DNA from: Oscillospiraceae bacterium
Lineage (GTDB): Bacteria; Bacillota; Clostridia; Oscillospirales; Oscillospiraceae
Assembly (NCBI GenBank): GCA_017624645.1
Contig: JAGAMQ010000143.1
Coordinates: 1-5,300 of the forward strand
Length of the DNA stretch: 5,300 nt
Direction: 5' to 3'
A program made the translations under genes and the position numbers. The notes beneath the pieces were generated by a model. The model saw only the letters and a list, made by a program, of their open reading frames with translations. It was not told the DNA's origin and searched no databases. Of the stretch, positions 1 through 5,049 are shown piece after piece (position 1 is the stretch's first letter; every line of letters begins with the position of its first letter).

Positions 1-375
1 TACGACGGTGGCAGGAAGGTGGGAGAACTGTCCCTGCTGGCTTGCCGTATATCTTTGGAGTATGACAATGGTATTCCCCAAAACGCGGTTACAGCTCTGG
101 ACGCTTTGTTCCACCGTCCGGAACTGATCCTGCCTAAAAAGACAAAGAGCGGTATACAGGATCAGGACATCATCCCTATGATCAGGAACATTAAAATCTA
201 CGAAGCAGGGGAGGACACTGTGACATTGGATTGCCTTATCTGTTGTCAGAATCCTACCCTCAACCCCAACCAACTGACTCTTGCCATCTCATCTTTCGCA
301 CCGGAGTATGCGCCGTCATTCAGCAGATGCACCCGGATGGAAATCTATGATGCTGCGCAAAATATTTTTAGGTAA
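1..375 (+). CDS. C-terminal part of a DUF2344 (TIGR03936-type, radical SAM-associated) protein
   Basis: The frame is open from base 1, so this is the 3' end of a longer gene. The GTG at position 19 is not a credible start because the frame continues upstream without a stop. The visible 124 residues contain a KKTKSG segment followed by a DIIPMI-like stretch, then a NPTLNPNQL segment. From memory these match the end of the DUF2344 domain (pattern K-K-T-K-x-G, D-hydrophobic-x-P-hydrophobic-I, then L-x-P-x-x-L). Members usually sit beside, or are fused to, a B12-binding radical SAM protein; their biochemical role is not firmly established. No transmembrane segment is visible. The TAA stop lies inside the ribosome binding site of the next gene, so the two are probably co-transcribed. 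The family call is recognition by eye and could be wrong; the reading frame itself is secure. Confidence 0.62.
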   Translation, partial: YDGGRKVGELSLLACRISLEYDNGIPQNAVTALDALFHRPELILPKKTKSGIQDQDIIPMIRNIKIYEAGEDTVTLDCLICCQNPTLNPNQLTLAISSFAPEYAPSFSRCTRMEIYDAAQNIFR

Positions 376-379
376 GGAG
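374..379 (+). promoter_or_regulatory. Ribosome binding site (AAGGAG) that fixes the start of the Lar-like gene
   Basis: AAGGAG lies 8 bases before the ATG at 388 and overlaps the TAA stop of the upstream gene. A GTG at 379 is in frame but lies within this motif, so ATG 388 is preferred. Confidence 0.75.
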
Positions 380-387
380 TGATAAAT

Positions 388-612
388 ATGGAAATCAATC
401 CTAATTTCTCTTTGGAGGAGTGTCCCGTTTGCCGTGGCTGTGGCTTCGTGGTTCACGAGGGCGGCTGGAATGTGCAGGTGGAATGTGCCGATTGCAGTGC
501 CCATACAGTGTATGTGGAATATGCTGACGAAACTCAGAAAAAAGAAGCAGAGAAGCAGGTGGTGAAGCTCTGGAATATGGGCAAAGTCATCAAGTCTGAT
601 TCCGGCGGCTAA
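388..612 (+). CDS. Small Cys4 zinc-ribbon protein, Lar (restriction alleviation)-like
   Basis: This 74-residue protein has two CxxC knuckles, C12-P-V-C15 and C33-A-D-C36, which would bind one zinc ion. A C-terminal helix follows, ending in LWNMGKV at residues 61-67. The layout of CPxC, a short beta segment, a second CxxC followed by S-A, then a helix ending in W-N, is that of Lar-family proteins, which are common in phages and prophages. The founding member, Lar of the Rac prophage, alleviates type I restriction. Most small homologues are untested, so a restriction-related role here is only a possibility; a generic zinc-ribbon adaptor is equally possible. R16-G-C18 adds an extra Cys close to the first knuckle. 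The gene starts 12 bases after the DUF2344 stop and probably shares its transcript. No clear terminator follows, only an A-rich run. There is no integrase or other phage gene in the window. Confidence 0.65.
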   Translation: MEINPNFSLEECPVCRGCGFVVHEGGWNVQVECADCSAHTVYVEYADETQKKEAEKQVVKLWNMGKVIKSDSGG

Positions 613-639
613 AAATTTTAAAAAAATTAAAAAAAATGC

Positions 640-668
640 TTGCATTTTGTTGACAGGTGTGCTACTAT
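640..668 (+). promoter_or_regulatory. Promoter for tRNA-Pro (extended -10)
   Basis: A -35-like TTGCAT (640-645) and a -10 TACTAT (663-668) are 17 bp apart, and TGC directly before the -10 gives an extended -10. An A/T-only stretch at 611-636 upstream could act as an UP element. Transcription would begin near 675, leaving a leader of about 25 bases before the mature tRNA. A perfect TTGACA at 650-655 is also present, but it is only 10 bp from the nearest good -10 (TATACT, 666-671). Confidence 0.55.
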
Positions 669-699
669 ACTTTGGCAGTCAGCCGACGCAAGCATTTAT

Positions 700-776
700 C
701 CGGGTGTGGCGAAGTTTGGTATCGCGCTTGAATGGGGTTCAAGAGGCCTCGAGTTCGAATCTCGACACTCGGACCA
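700..776 (+). tRNA. tRNA-Pro (anticodon GGG)
   Basis: A complete 77-base cloverleaf can be drawn by hand. The acceptor stem CCGGGTG/CACTCGG has one G-T pair. The D stem is GCGA/TCGC with a 9-base loop containing GG. The anticodon stem is CTTGA/TCAAG with loop ATGGGGT, giving anticodon GGG at 734-736. The variable loop has 5 bases, and the T stem TCGAG/CTCGA carries the standard TTCGAAT loop. Discriminator A773 and CCA (774-776) are encoded. G737 follows the anticodon, as expected of proline tRNAs whose G37 is methylated by TrmD. The tRNA reads CCC and CCU codons. It has its own promoter and terminator, so it appears to be a single-gene unit. Confidence 0.93.
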
Positions 777-817
777 AAAGACAGGAATGACTTTTGTCAT
801 TCCTGTCTTTTTCTTTT
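777..817 (+). terminator. Rho-independent terminator of tRNA-Pro
   Basis: A perfect 15-bp inverted repeat (777-791 with 796-810) encloses a TTTT loop and begins right after the tRNA CCA. The 3' arm ends in TTT and is followed by TTCTTTT, forming the U-tract. The stem is unusually long for a tRNA terminator. Confidence 0.9.
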
Positions 818-840
818 GTCGAGATTCGAAAAACCTAAAT

Positions 841-863
841 GCAACAGTCCGGCGGACTGTTGC
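841..863 (+). repeat. REP-like palindrome 1
   Basis: A perfect 10-bp inverted repeat, GCAACAGTCC and GGACTGTTGC, surrounds GGC. A near-identical element lies at 1007-1029. I recall similar CAGTCC...GGACTG palindromes as being frequent in intergenic DNA of gut Clostridia, but cannot verify that here. Confidence 0.75.
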
Positions 864-864
864 T

Positions 865-888
865 GTGACCAGTTCAAAAACTGGTCAC
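865..888 (+). repeat. Second palindrome next to REP-like palindrome 1
   Basis: A perfect 10-bp inverted repeat, GTGACCAGTT and AACTGGTCAC, has a CAAA loop and starts one base after palindrome 1, giving a double-hairpin arrangement. No U-tract follows, so it is not a normal terminator. It has no counterpart in copy B. Confidence 0.75.
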
Positions 889-921
889 TACCTTAATTTC
901 TGCCAACAGCGGAAATGCAAA

Positions 922-1035
922 CGAATCTCGACACTCGGACCCAAAGGTAGAAATAACCTTTGTCATTCCTGTCTTTTTCTGTTGACGAGATTCGAAAAAC
1001 TTAAATGCAACGGTCCGGCGGACTGTTGCTATGAC
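922..1035 (+). repeat. Direct repeat copy B: orphan tRNA 3' end and decayed terminator
   Basis: This second copy of the 756-869 unit lies 166 bp downstream. The first 20 bases match the tRNA-Pro end exactly, but no tRNA 5' half precedes them, and the final CCA has become CCC. The hairpin corresponding to the terminator (943-957 with 962-976) keeps 13 of 15 pairs, two of them G-T wobbles, and has two A-C mismatches; all substitutions in it are in the left arm or loop. It may still end transcription weakly before rplS. Copy B lacks the extra hairpin that follows copy A at 865-888. Confidence 0.85.
1007..1029 (+). repeat. REP-like palindrome 2
   Basis: This is the copy B version of the 841-863 palindrome. 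One arm has an A-to-G change, so one pair becomes a G-T wobble as RNA; the GGC centre is unchanged. It lies about 45 bases upstream of the rplS -35 element. Confidence 0.7.
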
Positions 1036-1073
1036 AATTATGGAAAAAGGTTTGAAAATATCAAAATTTATGC

Positions 1074-1102
1074 TTGATTTTTACAAAAGTGCATGGTATA
1101 AT
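1074..1102 (+). promoter_or_regulatory. rplS promoter (sigma-A type)
   Basis: TTGATT (1074-1079) and a perfect TATAAT (1097-1102) are separated by 17 bp. TGG before the -10 provides an extended -10. Transcription should start near 1108-1109, giving a leader of about 90 bases. rplS therefore has its own strong promoter here rather than depending on an upstream operon. Confidence 0.82.
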
Positions 1103-1105
1103 ACC

Positions 1106-1192
1106 ACGGTCTGAAAACAAGGTGAGTCCTCTACAACGCCGGGAACCATATCGCCGGAGAGACCGTTGCACGAACGCCTAATAACAAGGAGG
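1106..1192 (+). ncRNA. Structured 5' leader of rplS, probable L19 leader
   Basis: The leader is closed by ACGGTCT (1106-1112) pairing with AGACCGT (1160-1166), a perfect 7-bp stem. Inside it, CCGG (1138-1141) can pair with CCGG (1154-1157). The ribosome binding site follows the closing stem by about 20 bases. Rfam describes an L19 leader family in Firmicutes thought to mediate L19 autoregulation. Position, length and a base-closing helix fit that family, but I have not matched the consensus base by base. Predicted behaviour, inferred only: excess L19 binds and represses its own translation. Confidence 0.55.
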
Positions 1193-1200
1193 ACAAAGAT

Positions 1201-1542
1201 ATGGATTTGGTTAAGGCTCTGTCTAGCCAGTACATGAAGGAAGAGCTGCCCGAAATGCGGGTTGGCGACACCGTTCGTGTGCATGTTCGGATCAAGGAAG
1301 GCTCTCGTGAGCGTATCCAGGTGTTTGAGGGCACTATCATTGCCCGTAAGCACGGCGGCATCGGTGAGACCATCACTGTGCGGCGTGTCAGCTACGGTGT
1401 TGGCTGTGAGAAGGTTTTCCCTGTTCACTCTCCCAATGTTGCCATGGTTGAGACCGTCCGTAAGGGTAAGGTTCGCCGCGCTAAGCTGTACTACCTGCGT
1501 GAGCGCTTTGGCAAGGCTGCCAAGGTCAAGAAAAAGGTCTAA
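1201..1542 (+). CDS. rplS: 50S ribosomal protein L19
   Basis: The 113-residue product has the usual length and whole-length features of bacterial L19: an N-terminal helix, [13 protein letters not shown] at about residues 22-34, [14 protein letters not shown] at about 40-53, [22 protein letters not shown] at about 57-78, and a basic C-terminus with [10 protein letters not shown]19 lies at the interface of the two ribosomal subunits. The start is supported by AAGGAGG at 1186-1192, 8 bases before ATG. The gene is flanked by its own promoter/leader and terminator, so it is a single-gene unit here. In Bacillus it follows rimM-trmD, which are not upstream in this window. Confidence 0.97.
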   Translation: MDLVKALSSQYMKEELPEMRVGDTVRVHVRIKEGSRERIQVFEGTIIARKHGGIGETITVRRVSYGVGCEKVFPVHSPNVAMVETVRKGKVRRAKLYYLRERFGKAAKVKKKV

Positions 1543-1556
1543 CGGAAAAAAGAATA

Positions 1557-1583
1557 AAAAAAGAGGGGAAACCCTCTTTTTTT
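1557..1583 (+). terminator. Rho-independent terminator of rplS
   Basis: An 11-bp stem (1557-1567 with 1572-1582) is closed by a GAAA tetraloop, and its 3' arm doubles as a run of seven Ts. It lies 14 bases after the rplS stop and separates rplS from lepB. The A-rich 5' arm means it could also work weakly in the opposite direction. Confidence 0.92.
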
Positions 1584-1585
1584 AT

Positions 1586-1613
1586 TTGTCTTTATCGTGT
1601 ATAATTATATAGA
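1586..1613 (+). promoter_or_regulatory. Probable promoter of the lepB operon
   Basis: Two readings are possible: TTGTCT (1586-1591), 16 bp, TATAGA (1608-1613); or a perfect TATAAT at 1600-1605 with only the terminator T-tract at -35 distance. A promoter is expected because the strong rplS terminator lies immediately upstream. Confidence 0.42.
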
Positions 1614-1640
1614 ATGTGTGTTTATGCGGGAGGTGACAAA

Positions 1641-2276
1641 ATGGACGAAAGGAATACGGATCTCCAATCCGATGTGTGCCCAGTACAGGGAAATCAAAAG
1701 GAATCCACCAACAGCAGGAAGGAGAACCTGTTTCTGACTTATCTCCATGATATTGTTTTTTTGGTAGCCGGTGTACTGCTTGTATTTTCTCTTTGTTTCA
1801 GGGTGGTTGTGGTATCCGGTCCATCCATGAACAGCACTCTCATTGACGGCGATTGGCTGTTACTGACCTGTAACACTCTCTACAGCGAACCGTCTTACGG
1901 AGACATTATCGTTGCATCCAAGGATGTTTACGATGACGGGAAGCCTATCATTAAGCGTGTCATCGCAACAGAAGGACAAACTGTCGATGTGGATTTTCTG
2001 GAAGGCATCGTCTATGTTGATGGTACAGCCTTGTACGAACCTTATACCAACACGCCCACAACACTCCCGGAAGGTGTATCCTTTCCGTTGGTAGTCGATC
2101 CGGGCTGTGTTTTTGTAATGGGCGACAACAGAAACTCCTCAAAAGATAGCCGCAGCCCCGAAATAGGCTTGATCGACAAGCGCGAAATTTTGGGCAGAGC
2201 AATCTTTTTAATGTTCCCCGGGACCGACGGCGGAAAGGTCAAGCAAAACTTTGACAGAGTAGGAGTTGTGTCATAA
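1641..2276 (+). CDS. lepB: Type I signal peptidase
   Basis: This 211-residue serine protease removes signal peptides from secreted proteins at the outer face of the membrane. A charged, cytoplasmic N-terminus of about 35 residues precedes one transmembrane helix at about residues 37-58. The family boxes follow in order: SGPSM with catalytic Ser62, YGDIIV at 86-91, KRVIA with the general-base Lys105, and GDNRNSSKDSR at 161-171. The single-helix, compact form is typical of Gram-positive SipS-like enzymes. The start ATG 1641 is chosen because GGGAGGTGA (1628-1636) lies just upstream; an in-frame GTG at 1614 has no such site. The stop TAA overlaps the rbgA ATG by one base, giving translational coupling. 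Other signal peptidases may exist elsewhere in the genome, so essentiality cannot be judged. Confidence 0.95.
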   Translation: MDERNTDLQSDVCPVQGNQKESTNSRKENLFLTYLHDIVFLVAGVLLVFSLCFRVVVVSGPSMNSTLIDGDWLLLTCNTLYSEPSYGDIIVASKDVYDDGKPIIKRVIATEGQTVDVDFLEGIVYVDGTALYEPYTNTPTTLPEGVSFPLVVDPGCVFVMGDNRNSSKDSRSPEIGLIDKREILGRAIFLMFPGTDGGKVKQNFDRVGVVS

Positions 2277-3142
2277 TGTCCAGCAACATGAATATACAGT
2301 GGTATCCCGGTCACATGACAAAGACCCGCCGTCAGATTGAAGCGGACCTGAAGCTGGTAGACGCAGTGTGCGAGATCGTCGATGCCCGGATACCCATTTC
2401 CAGCAGAAACCCTGATATTGATGAAATCTGCGGTTCCAAGCCCCGTATCGTGATATTGAACCGTATGGATCTTGCAGATGCCAACGCAACACAAAAATGG
2501 CTTGCCCATTTTCGCAGCAAAGGAATTGCGGCTGTAGCAACTGACTGCAAGACCAGGAGGGGAATCGCAGATTTTGAGCCCACCGTACGCAGCGTCCTTA
2601 AGGAGAAACTGGAACGAAATGCTGAAAAAGGAATGGCCAAGGCTCTGCGTATCATGATCGTCGGAATTCCTAACGTCGGCAAATCTACTTTGATCAATCA
2701 GATCTCTGGCAGAAAAAGTGCCAGAGCAGAGAACCGTCCCGGCGTAACCAGGGGAAAACAATGGGTCACTGTGAACAACTCTTTGTTGCTTTTGGATACT
2801 CCCGGTATTCTCTGGCCCAAATTTGAAGACCCCAAGGTTGGCATGATGCTGGCATATACCGGCGCAGTCAAGGAAAACGTGATCGATACAGAGGAGCTTG
2901 CCTGCTACCTGATGGAATTGTTAAACAAGCATTATCCCCATACCCTTACAAACCGTTACGGCATAGCGTTGCCGGCAGAAACCCCGGGCTACGAACTGCT
3001 GGAAGCAGCCGGAAAAAAACGGGGGTATCTTCTTTCCAGAGGTGAGATCCACACGGAGCGCACGGCCAAAGTCCTGCTGGATGAGTACCGCAGTGGAAAA
3101 CTGGGCCATTTTACTTTGGAAATGCCGGAGGATGCTTTATGA
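2276..3142 (+). CDS. rbgA: Ribosome biogenesis GTPase RbgA (YlqF)
   Basis: The 288-residue product is a circularly permuted GTPase that acts late in 50S subunit assembly. The N-terminal WYPGHMTK (residues 9-16) is a hallmark of the family. GTPase motifs occur in permuted order: G4 as NRMD at 62-65, G1 as GIPNVGKST at 130-138, G2 around T158 in RPGVT, G3 as DTPG at 174-177. A C-terminal helical domain follows, which in this family contacts rRNA. G4 is N-R-x-D instead of the usual N-K-x-D. ATG 2276 overlaps the lepB stop, with AGGAG at 2261-2265. An in-frame ATG at 2288 lacks a binding site, but both starts keep the WYPGHM motif. The gene overlaps rnhB by 4 bases, the rbgA-rnhB order known from Bacillus. 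Confidence 0.95.
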   Translation: MSSNMNIQWYPGHMTKTRRQIEADLKLVDAVCEIVDARIPISSRNPDIDEICGSKPRIVILNRMDLADANATQKWLAHFRSKGIAAVATDCKTRRGIADFEPTVRSVLKEKLERNAEKGMAKALRIMIVGIPNVGKSTLINQISGRKSARAENRPGVTRGKQWVTVNNSLLLLDTPGILWPKFEDPKVGMMLAYTGAVKENVIDTEELACYLMELLNKHYPHTLTNRYGIALPAETPGYELLEAAGKKRGYLLSRGEIHTERTAKVLLDEYRSGKLGHFTLEMPEDAL

Positions 3143-3753
3143 GTGAACTGAATATGTGGGAATATGAGCAGGAATGTTTCGACGCCGGAATGAAGCTTGT
3201 TTGTGGTGTGGATGAAGCGGGCAGAGGGCCCTTGGCTGGCCCTGTCTGCGCCGCAGCTGTTATCTTACCGGAAAACATCGATATTCCGGGGCTTAATGAT
3301 AGCAAAAAGCTTACGGATAAGCGCAGGCGGGAGTTATTTCCTGTTATCAAGGATCTTGCTGTAGCATATTCCATCGTTATGGTCCATGAAAAAGAGATCG
3401 ACAGTATCAACATCCTGCAAGCAACCTTTCAGGCCATGTCCCAGGCCGTAGCACAACTGACCGTTACGCCTGATATCGTACTCATCGATGGGAATAGGGC
3501 ACCGGAATTGAATGTCCCAGCCAAAACCATCGTAAAGGGTGACAGTCTCAGTGCAAGCATTGCGGCAGCATCCGTGCTGGCCAAAGTGAGTCGGGATGAC
3601 TACATGTTGGAAATGGCAAAACAATATCCCCAGTACGCTTTTGAGGTACATAAAGGCTACGGCACCAAGGCTCATTACGCGGCTTTAAAGCAATTTGGAC
3701 CTTGCCCCATCCATCGGATGACATTCTTAAAGAAATTATATGGGACAGAATAA
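3139..3753 (+). CDS. rnhB: Ribonuclease HII
   Basis: The 204-residue enzyme cuts RNA in RNA-DNA hybrids and starts repair of single ribonucleotides left in DNA. The active-site residues expected of the family are present: Asp25-Glu26 in GVDEAGRGPLAGP, Asp117 in IDG, and Asp135 in KGDSLSASIAAAS. The GRG motif at 28-30 and Tyr174 in KGYGT correspond to the residues that recognise the RNA-DNA junction. NDSKKL at 53-58 and SVLAKVSRD at 145-153 are further family signatures. The protein ends with PIHRMTFLKKL, typical for bacterial RNase HII. ATGA overlap with rbgA (3139-3142) and a 14-base overlap with yraN indicate one transcript. An alternative start at Met6 (3154) cannot be excluded. Confidence 0.96.
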   Translation: MSELNMWEYEQECFDAGMKLVCGVDEAGRGPLAGPVCAAAVILPENIDIPGLNDSKKLTDKRRRELFPVIKDLAVAYSIVMVHEKEIDSINILQATFQAMSQAVAQLTVTPDIVLIDGNRAPELNVPAKTIVKGDSLSASIAAASVLAKVSRDDYMLEMAKQYPQYAFEVHKGYGTKAHYAALKQFGPCPIHRMTFLKKLYGTE

Positions 3754-4105
3754 TCTCACCGGTGCCTGGGGAGAAGCGCTTGCTGCCAAGTATCTGCGCA
3801 AAAAGAAGTTTCGTATCTTGGCAACCAACTACCGCTGCCGTTTTGGAGAGATCGATATCATAGCGTCCAACAAAGAGAACCTGGTGTTTGTGGAGGTAAA
3901 GCTGCGAAAATCAGATAAGTTTGCAAACGCCTTTGAATTTGTTGACCGTTATAAGCAGGAGCGTCTGCGGACCACTGCGCAGATGTATCTGTCTCAAACC
4001 CCCACAGAGCTCCAGCCACGCTTTGATGTGATCGAAATATACGCACCGGAAGGAATAGCTACAAAATCTCCCACCATCAATCATATGGAGGACGCTTTTC
4101 AATGA
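3740..4105 (+). CDS. yraN: UPF0102 (YraN) family nuclease-fold protein
   Basis: The 121-residue product has the YraN layout: GAWGEALAAKYLRKKKFRILATNYR at about residues 8-32, GEIDIIA at 36-42 and FVEVKLR at 50-56. Glu37, Asp39, Glu52 and Lys54 fit a PD-(D/E)xK nuclease core with E12 upstream; the family resembles Holliday-junction resolvases, but its cellular function is unproven. Most members read FVEVKTR, so Leu55 replaces the common Thr. The start overlaps the end of rnhB by 14 bases and has only a weak purine-rich stretch (AAAGAAA, 3730-3736) before it, so translation probably depends on ribosomes finishing rnhB. The rnhB-yraN pairing is common in bacteria. The C-terminal 20 residues look less conserved. 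Confidence 0.92.
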   Translation: MGQNNLTGAWGEALAAKYLRKKKFRILATNYRCRFGEIDIIASNKENLVFVEVKLRKSDKFANAFEFVDRYKQERLRTTAQMYLSQTPTELQPRFDVIEIYAPEGIATKSPTINHMEDAFQ

Positions 4106-5049
4106 AGTTTCCCGTCTTTGACCTGCATTGCGATACAGCATTATCCCTGCTGGGAAAAAACATGCACGAATGTGGCAGTCTACAAAAAAACAGTGGCCAT
4201 ATCGATTTGGAGCGGGCGTCTGATCTTCCTGGATATGCTCAGTGCTTCGCATGCTTCACAACAACCATAGAAAAGGAAGGACCTTCTCCAGTGGAATGTT
4301 TTGAACTGGAGCTGGCTACAATCCTCCGGGAAGTGGAAAAAAACAGCGATAAGATGCGCATTGCTTATACAGCTGACGACGTGCGTAACAACACTTCCAG
4401 CGGATGGATGTCAGCAATACTCTCCATTGAAGGACCTGCCGGTTTCGGGTTTGATCCTCAGCTTTTGGATGATCTGTATCAGGTAGGCTTTCGTGTCACC
4501 ACCCTCGGCTGGAATGAGCAAAATCCCTTAACCGGATCTCATGTCACCGGTGGTGGACTGACAGATCTGGGACGGGAATACGTCAGGAAAGCACAGCAGT
4601 TAGGTATGATCATCGATGTCAGCCATATCAGTGACGAAGGATTCTATGATATCATGGACATCACCACCGCACCTATAATCGCCTCCCACTCCAACAGTCG
4701 TACTGTCTGCGGACATACGCGCAATCTAACAGATGATATGTTCCTTCAAATTTGCAAGACAGGCGGAACTGTGGGTATTAATCAGTATGCGGATTTTGTC
4801 GGTGAAAAACCCGGTGTAGATGCACTGTGCGACCATATTCTTCATTTCTTGTCCTTAGACCCCAGCGGCAAACACATCAGTCTTGGCAGCGATTTTGACG
4901 GATGTGAAACGTTATGTGATGGCATCACGGGAATCGAAAGCTATCCGCTTCTTGCACAGCATCTGATCGGTAGAGGCGTGGAAGAATCTACGGTAATGGA
5001 TATTTTTTGGAATAATGCAATTGGAGTGATGGATAAATGCTGTATATAA
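4102..5049 (+). CDS. M19-family (renal/membrane dipeptidase-like) metallopeptidase
   Basis: The 315-residue product belongs to the peptidase M19 family, zinc enzymes of the amidohydrolase superfamily that split dipeptides, often with a D- or unusual C-terminal residue. Metal ligands can be placed: H9-x-D11 in FDLHCDT, Glu110 in SIEGPAGF, His175 in DVSHISDEGF and His196 in IASHSNSR. VCGHTRNLTDD at 202-212 and GSDFDG at 262-267 complete the family pattern. No signal peptide or membrane anchor is present, so it is expected in the cytoplasm, unlike the mammalian enzyme. Length fits bacterial members. GGAGG at 4087-4091 precedes the ATG, which overlaps the yraN stop as ATGA. Its presence at the end of an rnhB-yraN operon suggests housekeeping peptide turnover; the substrate is unknown. 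Confidence 0.93.
   Translation: MKFPVFDLHCDTALSLLGKNMHECGSLQKNSGHIDLERASDLPGYAQCFACFTTTIEKEGPSPVECFELELATILREVEKNSDKMRIAYTADDVRNNTSSGWMSAILSIEGPAGFGFDPQLLDDLYQVGFRVTTLGWNEQNPLTGSHVTGGGLTDLGREYVRKAQQLGMIIDVSHISDEGFYDIMDITTAPIIASHSNSRTVCGHTRNLTDDMFLQICKTGGTVGINQYADFVGEKPGVDALCDHILHFLSLDPSGKHISLGSDFDGCETLCDGITGIESYPLLAQHLIGRGVEESTVMDIFWNNAIGVMDKCCI

Larger units (their letters stand above)
756..869 (+). repeat. Direct repeat copy A: tRNA-Pro 3' end, terminator, palindrome
   Basis: These 114 bases recur at 922-1035 with no indels and, by hand count, 11 substitutions (about 90% identity). The copy includes the last 21 bases of tRNA-Pro, the intact terminator, an inverted copy of the tRNA T-arm sequence (818-828) and the palindrome at 841-863. 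It is the parent-like copy because its terminator is perfect and it contains the functional tRNA end. Confidence 0.88.

Noticed and set aside
316..645. 109-codon open frame on the - strand
   Set aside because: It is antisense to the Lar-like gene, whose Cys4 pattern and ribosome binding site are convincing; no domain is seen in the antisense product.
650..671. Promoter made of the perfect TTGACA (650-655) and TATACT (666-671)
   Set aside because: The spacing is 10 bp, far below the 16-18 bp needed; TTGCAT with TACTAT at 17 bp fits better.
756..941. tRNA-Pro 3' end and its 20-base direct repeat as attL/attR of an integrated element
   Set aside because: Only 146 bases separate the two 20-base copies, no gene lies between them, and the similarity continues for 114 bases beyond a typical att core; duplication explains it better, although a scar cannot be fully excluded.
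640..1077. 145-residue open frame on the + strand
   Set aside because: It runs through the promoter, the tRNA, its terminator and both repeat copies, has no ribosome binding site, and its sequence is explained by those RNA and repeat elements.
1081..1428. 115-codon open frame on the - strand over rplS
   Set aside because: It is antisense to the L19 gene and its leader and has no motif or binding site of its own.
2042..2761. 239-codon open frame on the - strand
   Set aside because: It lies antisense across the lepB-rbgA junction, both of which have full sets of family motifs; it shows no recognisable domain and is a coding shadow.
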